From an uncultured Paenibacillus sp. (GTDB lineage Bacteria; Bacillota; Bacilli; Paenibacillales; Paenibacillaceae), in contig CALAWP010000077.1 in assembly GCA_937895345.1 (NCBI GenBank), positions 1-64,000 on the forward strand: a stretch of 64,000 bases of DNA. Direction: 5' to 3'. The notes under the pieces were generated by a model. It was not told where the DNA came from. It was given only the letters and a program-made list of their open reading frames with translations, and searched no databases. Shown piece after piece: positions 1-8,936 of this stretch. Numbering within the stretch: the stretch's first letter is position 1; each line of letters begins with the position of its first letter. The position numbers and the translations under genes were made by a program.

Positions 1-563
1 GCGGGCCTTGCCGCGCGCGCTGCCGGCGCACGGCCTCGAGCGCCCTGCGGCTTGCCGGGGCGCTCAAGGCGTCGCCGCCGCGCCATGCCGTCGCGGCGGC
101 GTATATGGCCGCGGCCGGAATTCCCCCGGCCGCGGATCGCATGCCATATATGCCGAAACAATGTGCTCATCATAGTTCTGCCTTTTTCCAACCTTATTTG
201 TTATGCTTCATTACTAATTCGTCTGCCGGACCTGGATTCCCTTCCTCCAGCCGCAAAAAACCGAAAAAACGAATGATAGCACAAACAAAAAATCCCGTTC
301 ATTTGCGCCGGCAACGAACAACGAAAGGAAGCGCCCTTCATTCCAAGGAGGTCTGAACGAGATCGCCGGAAACTTCCTCCCTATAACGTTCGCACGCACG
401 CCTCCGGTTTGGTCCGTCATTTGGATATCTTTGAACCGCTCTCTTGTCCGTCTTTCGCCCCGCTCCTGCTCCTTCAGTCCGCTCTCCCGAACACGCCGCT
501 TGACTTAGCAAGGGACTGTGCTTGCTCGTGAATTAAACGTCCTTCTTTCGTCACACCCCCAAC
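1..563. other. Non-coding left edge, no gene supported
   Basis: The first 140 bases are very GC-rich and are open in several frames on both strands, but no frame has a ribosome binding site or a recognisable protein, so I call no gene. A perfect 10-bp inverted repeat (CCGCGGCCGG with its complement) spans about 110-137; it has no T-tract. The rest is featureless and more AT-rich. A gene fragment entering from the left edge cannot be excluded. Confidence 0.4.
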
Positions 564-610
564 AAAAAAACCTGCCTCATGATGGCTCCTTCCATCACGG
601 GCAGGTTTTT
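564..610. terminator. Bidirectional rho-independent terminator
   Basis: A stem of AACCTGCC/GGCAGGTT extended by TGATGG/CCATCA is flanked by an A-run on the left and a T-run on the right, so it can work in both directions. On the minus strand it is the first terminator after nuoN, about 450 bases past the stop codon, with three repeat arrays in between. Confidence 0.75.
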
Positions 611-617
611 GCGGCTG

Positions 618-665
618 TAATCGTAATTTTAATCTTAATCTTAACCATAATCGTAATTGTAATCG
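618..665. repeat. Hexanucleotide microsatellite, 8 units
   Basis: Eight consecutive 6-bp units of the form TAATCG/TAATCT/TAATTT/TAATTG/TAACCA fill exactly 48 bp directly next to the terminator. No start codon or ribosome site uses it. Confidence 0.75.
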
Positions 666-706
666 TCTGGAGAAGCCTCGCAACGAGTGCTGAAGGGTGA
701 AACGAA

Positions 707-856
707 AACGGCCATGAGCGCTGCTTAGAAAGCAAAAAACAGAATCCCGCAGCTTTAACGGTCATGATCGCTGCTTAGAAAGTAAAAAACAGAATCTCGT
801 AGCTTTAACGGTCATAAGCGCAGCTTACAGCCGAAAGTTACCGTTTTCCATGGTCA
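707..856. repeat. 50-bp tandem array, 3 units
   Basis: Units start at 707, 757 and 807 with the core AACGG(C/T)CAT, followed by GCTGCTTAGAAAG and an A-rich stretch in the first two. The third unit is diverged at its end. The core TAACGGTCAT is the reverse complement of the core of the neighbouring 41-bp array, so the two arrays face each other. Confidence 0.75.
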
Positions 857-926
857 AATCTTCTTCTAAGGCGCTCTCATGACCATTAGGACAAATCCGT
901 TGTGCATATAGCCCTCTAAGCATCCC

Positions 927-1060
927 GGATGACCGTTAGCCCAGCGCATTTCGCCCCCATACACCTCGGATGGCCGTTACCGCAGCACATTTTACCCCCA
1001 TACACCTCGGATGGCCGTTAGCCCAGCGCAATTCGCCCTCCAAGCATCCCGGTTCATTCG
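927..1060. repeat. 41-bp tandem array, about 3 units, abutting the nuoN stop
   Basis: Units start at 927, 968 and 1009 with GGATG(A/G)CCGTTA and continue with a CAGC(G/A)CA core and a C-rich end. The array runs directly up to the nuoN stop codon at 1061-1063. A diverged copy of the core (TCATGACCATTA) is at about 877. Confidence 0.75.
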
Positions 1061-2983
1061 TTACCTCAGCAAGTCGCCCTGAAACGCAAACGCTCCGTCG
1101 ATCCATTCCAGCAGCGGGCCGGGGAATAAGCCGAGCGCCAGCGTTGCAGCCGCGCAGATCCAGATGACGAGTCCCGTCGCCAAATGAATCCGGATCTGCC
1201 CGTCCGCAGCCGGTTCGGGACCGTCATGCTCTGAATTCACCGCAATCCCCGACTCCACCTTCCCATCGGACAAACTTCCATCTCCCTCATTCCTTGATCT
1301 TGCAGCATATTCGACCGATAAACTTCCATCTGCCGCATCTCTTGCTTTTGCAGCATTTCTGGCCAACCGGCTTTCATCCTCTGCAATTCCCGCTCCTGCA
1401 GCCCAACCGTCCTGCAAGCCGCCATCCTCCGCTAATGCCAACCCTGCCTCCCTGTCATCCTGCGAGGCGCTATCCTCCGTCTCCTCGTACGAGCTGTCAT
1501 CGCGCTCGCTTGCCGCCGAAATTTCCGGCGCTCCGGCCAGGGCAGCGGGGGCATTGCCGCCCTCGGGGACGACGCCCCGCGCCGCAGGCACCGCACCCGC
1601 GCTCCGCATGAACATCTGGCGGATCAGGCCAAAGTAGAAATAATACGAAACGACGCTGCTCAGCACCATGACGGCAACGATCCAGTACGCCTTCGACTGG
1701 GCGACGCCCAGCATTATGAACAGCTTGCCGAGGAAACCCGCCGAGACCGGCAGTCCGGCCAGCGACAGCAGAAATACGGTCATGGCGGCCGCCGTCCAAG
1801 GGGCGCGGTAATACATCCCGGCGTATCCCCTCAGCTCGTCGTGACCGGCCGCCCGGCTCACCGCGGTATGGACCGCGAAGGCGCCGATTGTCATAAGCAG
1901 GTAAGCCGTCAAATAAAACAGAAACTCCGACACATTGTTGCTGTGCATCATGGTGACGGACAAGCCGACCGGCACCAGCAAATAGCCGGCGTTCGCGACG
2001 CCCGACAAGGCCAGCAGCCGCTTCGCGTTATATTGGCGCAGCGCGGCGAGCGTGCCGGTCAGCATCGCGACGGCCGCGACCAGGAGCAGCGCAAAAAACA
2101 GCTCATCCCGCACTTCGGCCCCTTGCGGCGTGTTCACGACAAGCGCCGTCGAATACATGACGCGCAGCACGACGGCCAGCGTCGCTCCCTTCGATACGAC
2201 CGACAAGAACGCCGCCACGGGCGTCGGCGCCCCCTGGTAGACGTCGGGCGCCCACGCATGGAACGGCGCGGCCGCTACTTTAACGCCAAAGCCGGCGAGC
2301 ATAAAGCCAAAGCCGATATAGACGAACGCCTTGTACCTGTCGATCGCCTCCGGCAGCGCGTCGCGAATTGCCCCGAGCTCGACCGAGCCGGTCACCCCGT
2401 ACAGATAGGACATGCCGAACAAAATAAATGCCGATGCGATGCCTCCGGCCACGACATATTTGAAAGCCGCCTCCGAAGAAAGCGAAGACCGTTTGCGGAG
2501 GCCGACCAGCACGTAGCTCGTAATGCTGAGCAGCTCAAGGCCGATGTACAGCGTGACGAGGTTGCCCGACGACACCATCGCCATCGCCCCCATGGCCGCC
2601 GGAAGCAGCAAATACGCATATTCTCCCTTGTCCGCTATCGCCCGGTCATGCTTAACGGTGCCCATGCCCAGCAAAGCGACGAGCGCGGTCCCGACTAGAA
2701 TCAGCAGCTTGAGAAGGAGGCTCAGGCCGTCGACCCGGTAGCTGTCTCCCAGCAAGGAAACCGCCTGCTCCATCGCTCCGCTGCCGCGGTCCGCCAATTG
2801 CCAGGCGGCAAGCACGGCGGATGCCAGCAAGCCGATCACCGTCAGACCGCCAATCCATAATCGGCTGACGTTCTTCGGCATGATCAGGTCCGTCAGCACC
2901 AGCGCCACAAACCAAACGCCAAGCAGCAGCTCCGGGGCCATCAGCAGCAACTCGGACCAAGCAAGCGGTTGAAATTCCGTCAT
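1061..2983 (-). CDS. nuoN: NADH-quinone oxidoreductase subunit N
   Basis: Antiporter-like membrane subunit of complex I, last gene of the nuo operon, 3 bases after nuoM. The ATG at 2983 has AGGTGA eight bases upstream. The protein is a polytopic membrane protein of 640 residues, with the usual charged pattern of the Mrp/NuoN family (for example the Glu in YIGLELLS near 150 and the Lys in FGVKVAAAPFHAWAPD near 235). It is longer than the usual 480-510 residues because residues about 463-596 are a hydrophilic, Ala/Asp/Glu/Ser-rich insert between the last two membrane segments, with loosely repeated DGSLS units. The conserved final helix follows the insert, so the gene is intact. Function as proton-pumping subunit is from the family; the effect of the insert is unknown. 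Confidence 0.95.
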   Translation of the reverse strand: MTEFQPLAWSELLLMAPELLLGVWFVALVLTDLIMPKNVSRLWIGGLTVIGLLASAVLAAWQLADRGSGAMEQAVSLLGDSYRVDGLSLLLKLLILVGTALVALLGMGTVKHDRAIADKGEYAYLLLPAAMGAMAMVSSGNLVTLYIGLELLSITSYVLVGLRKRSSLSSEAAFKYVVAGGIASAFILFGMSYLYGVTGSVELGAIRDALPEAIDRYKAFVYIGFGFMLAGFGVKVAAAPFHAWAPDVYQGAPTPVAAFLSVVSKGATLAVVLRVMYSTALVVNTPQGAEVRDELFFALLLVAAVAMLTGTLAALRQYNAKRLLALSGVANAGYLLVPVGLSVTMMHSNNVSEFLFYLTAYLLMTIGAFAVHTAVSRAAGHDELRGYAGMYYRAPWTAAAMTVFLLSLAGLPVSAGFLGKLFIMLGVAQSKAYWIVAVMVLSSVVSYYFYFGLIRQMFMRSAGAVPAARGVVPEGGNAPAALAGAPEISAASERDDSSYEETEDSASQDDREAGLALAEDGGLQDGWAAGAGIAEDESRLARNAAKARDAADGSLSVEYAARSRNEGDGSLSDGKVESGIAVNSEHDGPEPAADGQIRIHLATGLVIWICAAATLALGLFPGPLLEWIDGAFAFQGDLLR

Positions 2984-2986
2984 CGC

Positions 2987-4618
2987 TTAATCACCTGCCC
3001 TTACAGCTAATAGTTGATCGACCAGCCCGGCAACGGCCGGCTGCAGCGTATCGGTCAGAACGGCCGGATAACAGCCCAGCAATACGATAAAAGCAAGCAG
3101 CGCGATCATCGGCATCGCTTCGATAAACCGCGCGTCCTTCAGCGCGGCATGGCGGTCTTGCTGCGGTCCGAACGTGATCTTCATGACCGCCCGCAGCATG
3201 TAGGCCGCCGTCAGCACGATGCCCAGGACGGCCGCCGCCGTCAGCCAGCGCCGCGACTCAAACAGGCCCAGCAGCGACAGAAGCTCGCCGACGAAGCCGG
3301 ACAGCCCCGGCAAGCCCAGCGAAGCAAGCCCGGCCGTCAGCAGCATGCCGCCCATAAACGGCATCGATCGGGCCAGGCCGGCCAGCTCGGACAGTTCCGT
3401 CGTGCGCGTCCGTTCGTACAAGCTGCCGAGAATGAGAAAGAGAAGCGCGGAGATCAGTCCGTGCGACACAAGCTGGAACGCCGCTCCCTGCAAGCCGATC
3501 TCGTTCATCGCCGCCAAGCCCAGCAGCACGATGCCCATATGGCTGACGGAGGAATAAGCGAGCACCAGACGCAATTCCGTCTGCCTGAACGCAATCAGTG
3601 CCCCGTACAGCAAATTGACCAGCCCGAGCGCCGCCAGTACCGCCGCCGATTGCTTGGCTTGCTCAGGGAACAAATAGACGCCAAAGCGGAGCAAGCCGTA
3701 CGCCCCCATCTTGAGCAGCACCCCGGAGTGGATCATGACGACGGCCGCCGGTGCCTCCCGATGCACCTTCAGCATCCACGTATGGAACGGAAAGACGGGC
3801 AGCTTGATGCCGAAGGCGATCAGCAGCAGAATAAAGATCGTCCAGGACATCGTCCCGCTCATATAAAAAGGATTGGCTCCCCCCGCCAGCTCGGCCGGAA
3901 TGTTGGCCCAGGCCTGGGGATCCGCCATGTTGCGCGCCAGATCGCCGTAGCTGCCGCTGTACAGGAACTGCAAGCTCCCTTCCGTCTCCTCAATTCGAAA
4001 GCCCGCCGTAACGGTCAGAAGAATGAAGGCGATCAGCATAAGCGCGGAGCCGATTCCGTTGTACAGCAAAAACAGATTAGCCGCTCGTTCCCGGTTGTAC
4101 AGCCCCCAAATGCCGATCAGAAAATATAACGATACCAGCGTAATTTCAAAAAAGATAAAAAACAGAAACAGGTCGCGGGCCATAAAGACGCCCAGCATGC
4201 CGGTCTCCAGCAGCAGGAACCACGAATAAAACGCCTTCTGCCGTTTTTTGACATGCACGGCCGCCAACGCCGCCATTGCGGCCACGACCGTGGCGAGAAG
4301 GACGAGCGGCAGCGACAGCCCGTCGATGCCCAGCACGTATTGGACCGTAAACGCATAATCGGCCGAACGATTTTGCAGCGTCTCGCCGTTCAGCGGAATG
4401 GTCAGCCACGTCAGCAGCTCCTCGTAGCTTCCGCCCCTGCCTTTGTTGTAGTCGGCATACAGCCAAAGCGACAACGCCAGCGGAACGAGCGTAGCGGCGA
4501 CCGCCGCCAGCCGGATCCACCCGCTCCTTCCCGGGGGGAATAATTGAACGATTAGGAGACCCAGCAACGGCGACAGCATAATGATCGATAAAATCGGAAT
4601 GTCATGCAGCAGGCTCAT
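2987..4618 (-). CDS. nuoM: NADH-quinone oxidoreductase subunit M
   Basis: Proton-translocating antiporter-like subunit of complex I, 543 residues, about 14 membrane segments. The ATG at 4618 overlaps the nuoL stop by four bases (ATGA) and has GGAGG eight bases upstream. The family motif with the key glutamate lies in the fifth helix (FFIFFEITLVSLYFLIG, about 152-168) and the conserved lysine and histidine of the broken helix are in GIKLPVFPFHTWMLK, about 270-284. Length and start agree with the family. It sits between nuoL and nuoN in the normal order. Confidence 0.97.
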   Translation of the reverse strand: MSLLHDIPILSIIMLSPLLGLLIVQLFPPGRSGWIRLAAVAATLVPLALSLWLYADYNKGRGGSYEELLTWLTIPLNGETLQNRSADYAFTVQYVLGIDGLSLPLVLLATVVAAMAALAAVHVKKRQKAFYSWFLLLETGMLGVFMARDLFLFFIFFEITLVSLYFLIGIWGLYNRERAANLFLLYNGIGSALMLIAFILLTVTAGFRIEETEGSLQFLYSGSYGDLARNMADPQAWANIPAELAGGANPFYMSGTMSWTIFILLLIAFGIKLPVFPFHTWMLKVHREAPAAVVMIHSGVLLKMGAYGLLRFGVYLFPEQAKQSAAVLAALGLVNLLYGALIAFRQTELRLVLAYSSVSHMGIVLLGLAAMNEIGLQGAAFQLVSHGLISALLFLILGSLYERTRTTELSELAGLARSMPFMGGMLLTAGLASLGLPGLSGFVGELLSLLGLFESRRWLTAAAVLGIVLTAAYMLRAVMKITFGPQQDRHAALKDARFIEAMPMIALLAFIVLLGCYPAVLTDTLQPAVAGLVDQLLAVRAGD

Positions 4619-6498
4619 GTCAGAAACCTCCTTCCGAGCATGGCCAACAGGAGAACGATCAGGCCGATGACGGCCGCCAGTCCGTAGCCCTGCGCCTGGC
4701 CGTTCTGAAGCCGGGTCAGCAGCCGTCCCGCCCAGCCGGCGCCGGCGCCCGCCAGCTTCACCAACCCGCCCACCGCGTAGCGGTCAATCGCCGACAGGGC
4801 CGTGCCAACCGCCCGCACCGGCTTCACCGCAACAGCGGCGTACAGTTCATCGATGTAATATTGGCGTTCCAGCAATGCGACGAGCCCGGGGACGCGTTCC
4901 TTCACCGCCGCCCCGCCCTGCAGCGCGCCCTTCCGGTATACCGCCCAGCCCGCATACAAGCCGAGCAGCGACGCCGCGACGGAAGCGAGCATCGCCGCCC
5001 AGCCGGCATGCGTCTCCGCCTCATCGCCCAGCCAGCCGCTGAGCCAGCCGTTCCAAGGCGTCTCCGCAAATCCCGACACAACGGTCATGACGGCCAGCGT
5101 CAGCAGCGGCATCGTCATCGCCGGCGGCATTTCGCGAACCTTGCTCGCGGCTGCAAGCTCGAAGCGGGGCTCGCCGAGAAACACGAGCACGAACAGCCGC
5201 GTCATATACAGCGCCGTGCAGAACGCTGCCGCCAGTCCCGCGGCAAACAGAAGCGGATTCGCTTCCAGCGCCGCGGCCAAAATGGCGTCCTTCGACCAGA
5301 AGCCAGCCAGCGGCGGAATGCCGGACAGCGCCAAGGCGCCCGCGGCGAACGTCCATGCCGTCAGCTTCATCCGGGAACCGAGCCCGCCCATCTTACGGAT
5401 GTCCTGCGTATGCGCCGCATGAATGACGCAGCCCGCTCCGAGAAACAGCAATGCTTTGAAGAACGCGTGCGTCATCAGATGGAAGACGCCCCCGGTCAAT
5501 GAGCCGAGCCCCAGCGCCATCATCATATACCCCAGCTGGCTCACGGTCGAATAGGCCAATATCCGCTTAATGTCATGCTGCGCAAGGGCGATCGTCGCCG
5601 CAAAGAGAGCGGTAAACCCGCCGATGTAAGCGACCGTATCCATCGCCGCCGGGGACGCCTGAAAAATATCGAACGTTCGGGCGATCAGGAATACCCCCGC
5701 CGCCACCATCGTCGCCGCATGGATGAGCGCGCTGATCGGGGTCGGCCCCTCCATAGCGTCCGGCAGCCAGACATGCAGCGGGAATTGTCCCGACTTGCCG
5801 GCGGCGCCCAGGAAAATCAGCAGCGCGATAACCGTCGTAATGCCCGCCGCAATGGCCCCCGTACCGCCCTCGAACACGCTTTCGATCATCGTGAAATCGA
5901 GCGCATGGTCCGGCATGTACCAGAACAGCAGGATAATGCCCAGCAAGAGGCCCGCATCGCCGATCCGCGTTACGATAAACGCTTTTTTGGCGGCGGCGCG
6001 GGCGGCCGGTTTCGTATACCAGAAGCCGATCAGCAGAAACGAGCAGACGCCTACCAGCTCCCAAAATATGTATAACGCGAGCAAGTTGTCGGACAGCACA
6101 AGCCCGAGCATCGCGAATACAAACAACGATACGTAACCGTAATAAACGTTAATTCTCTCGTCGTTTTTCATATAGCCCGCGGAATAAACGTTGATCAGCA
6201 AGCTGACGAACGACACGACGACGAGCATGAGCGTCGTCAGATTCGTGACCTCAAAGCCGATTCCGAGCGTATATGAGCCAATGGATATCCAGTCGAAGCT
6301 GTTATTGTAATCGACCGCGCCGTCTTGAAGCCGCTCCAGCAGCACCAGCAGCGCGAGAGCGAACGACGCGAGCGACGCCGCCGAGCCGGCGATCGGCCCG
6401 AGGCTGCGGAAGCTGCGGCCGGCCGCGGTCAGCAGGAGGAAAGCCGCCAGCGGAAGAAGCGGTATGATCCAGGCCGCCTTCGTAAACATATCCGTCAT
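4615..6498 (-). CDS. nuoL: NADH-quinone oxidoreductase subunit L
   Basis: Largest antiporter-like subunit of complex I, 627 residues, including the C-terminal part with the long lateral helix that rests on NuoM and NuoN. I chose the ATG at 6498 because GAGGGG lies nine bases before it; a GTG at 6507 that overlaps the nuoK stop is also possible and would add three residues. Family hallmarks include LYIFWELVGVCSFLLIGFWY (about 142-161) with the conserved Glu, and KSGQFPLHVWLPDAMEGPTP with the Lys and His of the proton path. The end overlaps nuoM by four bases. Confidence 0.96.
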   Translation of the reverse strand: MTDMFTKAAWIIPLLPLAAFLLLTAAGRSFRSLGPIAGSAASLASFALALLVLLERLQDGAVDYNNSFDWISIGSYTLGIGFEVTNLTTLMLVVVSFVSLLINVYSAGYMKNDERINVYYGYVSLFVFAMLGLVLSDNLLALYIFWELVGVCSFLLIGFWYTKPAARAAAKKAFIVTRIGDAGLLLGIILLFWYMPDHALDFTMIESVFEGGTGAIAAGITTVIALLIFLGAAGKSGQFPLHVWLPDAMEGPTPISALIHAATMVAAGVFLIARTFDIFQASPAAMDTVAYIGGFTALFAATIALAQHDIKRILAYSTVSQLGYMMMALGLGSLTGGVFHLMTHAFFKALLFLGAGCVIHAAHTQDIRKMGGLGSRMKLTAWTFAAGALALSGIPPLAGFWSKDAILAAALEANPLLFAAGLAAAFCTALYMTRLFVLVFLGEPRFELAAASKVREMPPAMTMPLLTLAVMTVVSGFAETPWNGWLSGWLGDEAETHAGWAAMLASVAASLLGLYAGWAVYRKGALQGGAAVKERVPGLVALLERQYYIDELYAAVAVKPVRAVGTALSAIDRYAVGGLVKLAGAGAGWAGRLLTRLQNGQAQGYGLAAVIGLIVLLLAMLGRRFLT

Positions 6499-6503
6499 CG
6501 GCT

Positions 6504-6806
6504 TCACCCCCTCAATTGATTGAATTCGTCCGTCTGAGCCGTGCCGCGCGCCCGGAACAGCGCAATCAGCACCGCTACGGCAACCGCCGCCTCCGCCGCC
6601 GCCACCGTTATTGTAAAGATCGAAAAAATATGGCCGGTCAGCGACGGAACGGCTCCGTATTTGGAAAAGGCCACTAAATTCAAATTGACCGCGTTAAGCA
6701 TCAGCTCCAGCGACAGCAGCACGATGACGGCATTGCGCTTCGCCAGCGCCCCGTAAAGGCCGATGCAGAACAAGATCGCCGCCATCGTCAGATAGGAAGG
6801 AAGCAT
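6504..6806 (-). CDS. nuoK: NADH-quinone oxidoreductase subunit K
   Basis: Small membrane subunit of complex I, 100 residues and three membrane segments, the normal size. The conserved glutamates are in the second and third helices (LLSLELMLNAVNL and AAAEAAVAVAVLI). AGGAGG lies before the ATG at 6806. The gene follows nuoJ after three bases and precedes nuoL. Confidence 0.97.
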   Translation of the reverse strand: MLPSYLTMAAILFCIGLYGALAKRNAVIVLLSLELMLNAVNLNLVAFSKYGAVPSLTGHIFSIFTITVAAAEAAVAVAVLIALFRARGTAQTDEFNQLRG

Positions 6807-6809
6807 CGC

Positions 6810-7325
6810 TTATTCCTCCTCCTTTTTGGCCAGCGCGACCGCGCCGATAAAGGCGACGGTCAACAGCACGGACAGCAGCTCGAACGGCACGAGATACCCG
6901 GTGAACAGCAGCTCCCCGATCGCCAGCGTATGGTCTTCCCCCGGATCGAACGGCTGCGCCGCCGGCATATCCGTCGTGCGGATCGCGTAGAACAGCAAAC
7001 CGAACAGGCACAGCGCGCCGACCGCCGCCAGCGTCTCGTACAGCGGCCTTGCCGGCTCCTCCCGCTCCGCTCCGTGCCGGGTCATCATAATGCCGAACAC
7101 CATCAGAATCGACACCGCGCCCGCATAAATCAGCACTTGAACGAAAGCGACCAGCTCCGCATCGAGCAGCACGTACATGCCGGCAAGGCCGAGAAAGACG
7201 GCGGCCATGGACAGCACCATGTGCACGACCTTCTCCAGACTGATCATCAGCACGGCTCCGCCGACCATAAACGCCGCAAAAACAAAAAACGCCAAAAACT
7301 CGCCCGTCAGATCGATGTTAAACAC
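6810..7325 (-). CDS. nuoJ: NADH-quinone oxidoreductase subunit J
   Basis: Membrane subunit of complex I, 171 residues, five predicted membrane segments, with the conserved VLIYAGAVSILMVFGIMM region of the third helix that carries the pi-bulge. It starts with GTG at 7325, one base after the nuoI stop, with GGGGG upstream as ribosome site. The length is at the usual value for Gram-positive NuoJ. Confidence 0.95.
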   Translation of the reverse strand: MFNIDLTGEFLAFFVFAAFMVGGAVLMISLEKVVHMVLSMAAVFLGLAGMYVLLDAELVAFVQVLIYAGAVSILMVFGIMMTRHGAEREEPARPLYETLAAVGALCLFGLLFYAIRTTDMPAAQPFDPGEDHTLAIGELLFTGYLVPFELLSVLLTVAFIGAVALAKKEEE

Positions 7326-7326
7326 T

Positions 7327-7776
7327 TTATTTGGCGCCCCCTTTGCCCGGAGCGCCGATGTTGTTGTTGTCCTTCCGGACCAGCGTGTTGTTGTCGGTCA
7401 GCCATTGCGCGTCCTTGAACAGCTCGTCGCGGCTGTACGCCGCCAGCTCAAAGTGGTTCGTCATGACGATCGCTTCCGTCGGACACACCTCCGTGCACAA
7501 ATCGCACAGGATGCAAATTTCGAAATTGATGTCGAACGTGTCGATCACCTTGCCCCTTTTGTCCGGATCGGGGTTCGGCTTGCCCGTCAGCGTGATGCAG
7601 TCCGTCGGGCAAATGCGGGCGCACTGGTTGCATACGATGCACAGCTCCGGGATAAAATGCTGAATGCCCCGGAACCGGTCCGGCATCTCGATCGGCACGT
7701 CGGGGTAGGAGGTCGTCACCTTGGGAGACGCCAGCGCTTTCAGCGTGACGCCGAGTCCTTTAAGCAATCCGTCCAT
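7327..7776 (-). CDS. nuoI: NADH-quinone oxidoreductase subunit I, 8Fe-8S ferredoxin-like
   Basis: Peripheral-arm subunit that carries two [4Fe-4S] clusters and passes electrons to NuoB. Two complete motifs are seen: CIVCNQCARICP at about 46-57 and CILCDLCTEVCP at about 91-102. The protein has 149 residues, close to the family. The ATG at 7776 follows AAAGGGGAG. It lies between nuoH and nuoJ as usual. Confidence 0.97.
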   Translation of the reverse strand: MDGLLKGLGVTLKALASPKVTTSYPDVPIEMPDRFRGIQHFIPELCIVCNQCARICPTDCITLTGKPNPDPDKRGKVIDTFDINFEICILCDLCTEVCPTEAIVMTNHFELAAYSRDELFKDAQWLTDNNTLVRKDNNNIGAPGKGGAK

Positions 7777-7796
7777 GTCCTTCTCCCCTTTTCGCT

Positions 7797-8936
7797 TTAT
7801 TTTACGAACAATTCCATATATACGGCCGTCAAAAAGACGTTAAGCAGCGCGATGGGCAGCAGCACCTTCCACCCCAGGCTCATCAGCTGGTCGATCCGCA
7901 CGCGCGGAAACGAAGCCCGAATCCAGAACAATGAAAAGACGACAAGGGCAAATTTCAGCATAAACCACAAAATGCCCGGGATAAAATCGAGAAACGGCGC
8001 CGGCGGATGCCAGCCGCCCAGAAACAGGACGGTCGTAAGCGCAGCGATCGCATACACGTAAACGTACTCGGCGAGCATAAAAAAGGCGAAGCGGAAGCCG
8101 CTGTATTCCACATGATAGCCGGCGACCAGCTCCGATTCCGCCTCCGGCAAATCGAACGGCGTCCGGTTCAGCTCCGAAACGGCCGCAATATAGAAGACGG
8201 CAAATCCGATGATTTGCGGCAGAAAGTTCCATTGCCAGAACCAGTCGCCCTGCGCTTCTACGATACGCCGCAAATTCAGGCTGCCGCTCAGCATAATGAC
8301 GCCGGTTACGGACAAGACAAGCGGCACTTCGTAGCTGATCATCTGCGCCGCCGAGCGCATGCCGCCGAGCAGCGCGTATTTGTTGTTGGAGGCCCAGCCG
8401 CCGATAATGATCGCCAGCGTCGATATGCTGGACAAGGCGGCGAAATACAGCAAACCGACGTTCAGATCGGCAAAATAAAGACGATCCGTATAAGGAATGA
8501 CGGCCAGTACCGCAAAGGCCGGCACAAACGCAAGGGCTGGCGCGAGAATGAACAGTACCCGGTCCGCCTTGCGCGGAATCGTGTCTTCCTTCATCAGCAG
8601 CTTCAAAATATCGGCCACCGTTTGCAGCAAGCCGAGCGGCCCCGTTCGATTCGGGCCGACACGATACTGCATCCAGCCAATGACCTTGCGTTCGTAATAA
8701 ATGGCATAGGTGACAAATACGAGTACGATCAGCAAAAAGAGAACCGTCCACAGCGTGATCGTCAGCGCGCTGCCCCATGTCAGCGGCTCGGTCAGCCACG
8801 ACTTCAGCCACGCTGCGCCCGCGGCAAGCCTGCCGCCCGGCCAACCCGCGCTTGCCGCCTGCACCCCCGTATCCGCCAAGCCGCCAAGCCCGTTCCAAGC
8901 GGCGCTCATCAGCGGCCATCCATAGATTCCGCCCAT
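7797..8936 (-). CDS. nuoH: NADH-quinone oxidoreductase subunit H
   Basis: Membrane subunit that joins the peripheral and membrane arms of complex I and forms the quinone channel. Signature IYYERKVIGWMQYRVGPNR is near residues 78-96 and the PFDLPEAESELVAGYHVEYSG loop is further on. The protein is 379 residues, about 40 more than usual, because of a Gly/Ala-rich N-terminal stretch before the first membrane helix. The ATG at 8936 shares one base with the nuoD stop (TGATG) and has GAGGTGG upstream, which supports the long start. Confidence 0.95.
   Translation of the reverse strand: MGGIYGWPLMSAAWNGLGGLADTGVQAASAGWPGGRLAAGAAWLKSWLTEPLTWGSALTITLWTVLFLLIVLVFVTYAIYYERKVIGWMQYRVGPNRTGPLGLLQTVADILKLLMKEDTIPRKADRVLFILAPALAFVPAFAVLAVIPYTDRLYFADLNVGLLYFAALSSISTLAIIIGGWASNNKYALLGGMRSAAQMISYEVPLVLSVTGVIMLSGSLNLRRIVEAQGDWFWQWNFLPQIIGFAVFYIAAVSELNRTPFDLPEAESELVAGYHVEYSGFRFAFFMLAEYVYVYAIAALTTVLFLGGWHPPAPFLDFIPGILWFMLKFALVVFSLFWIRASFPRVRIDQLMSLGWKVLLPIALLNVFLTAVYMELFVK

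Noticed and set aside
1..420. Short open frames at the left edge
   Set aside because: GC-driven open frames in several phases, no ribosome site, Arg- or Pro-rich products.
1841..2698. 285-residue open frame antisense to nuoN, and similar long antisense frames across the window
   Set aside because: They mirror the codon pattern of the real genes in GC-rich DNA and give Arg/His/Gln-rich products without motifs.
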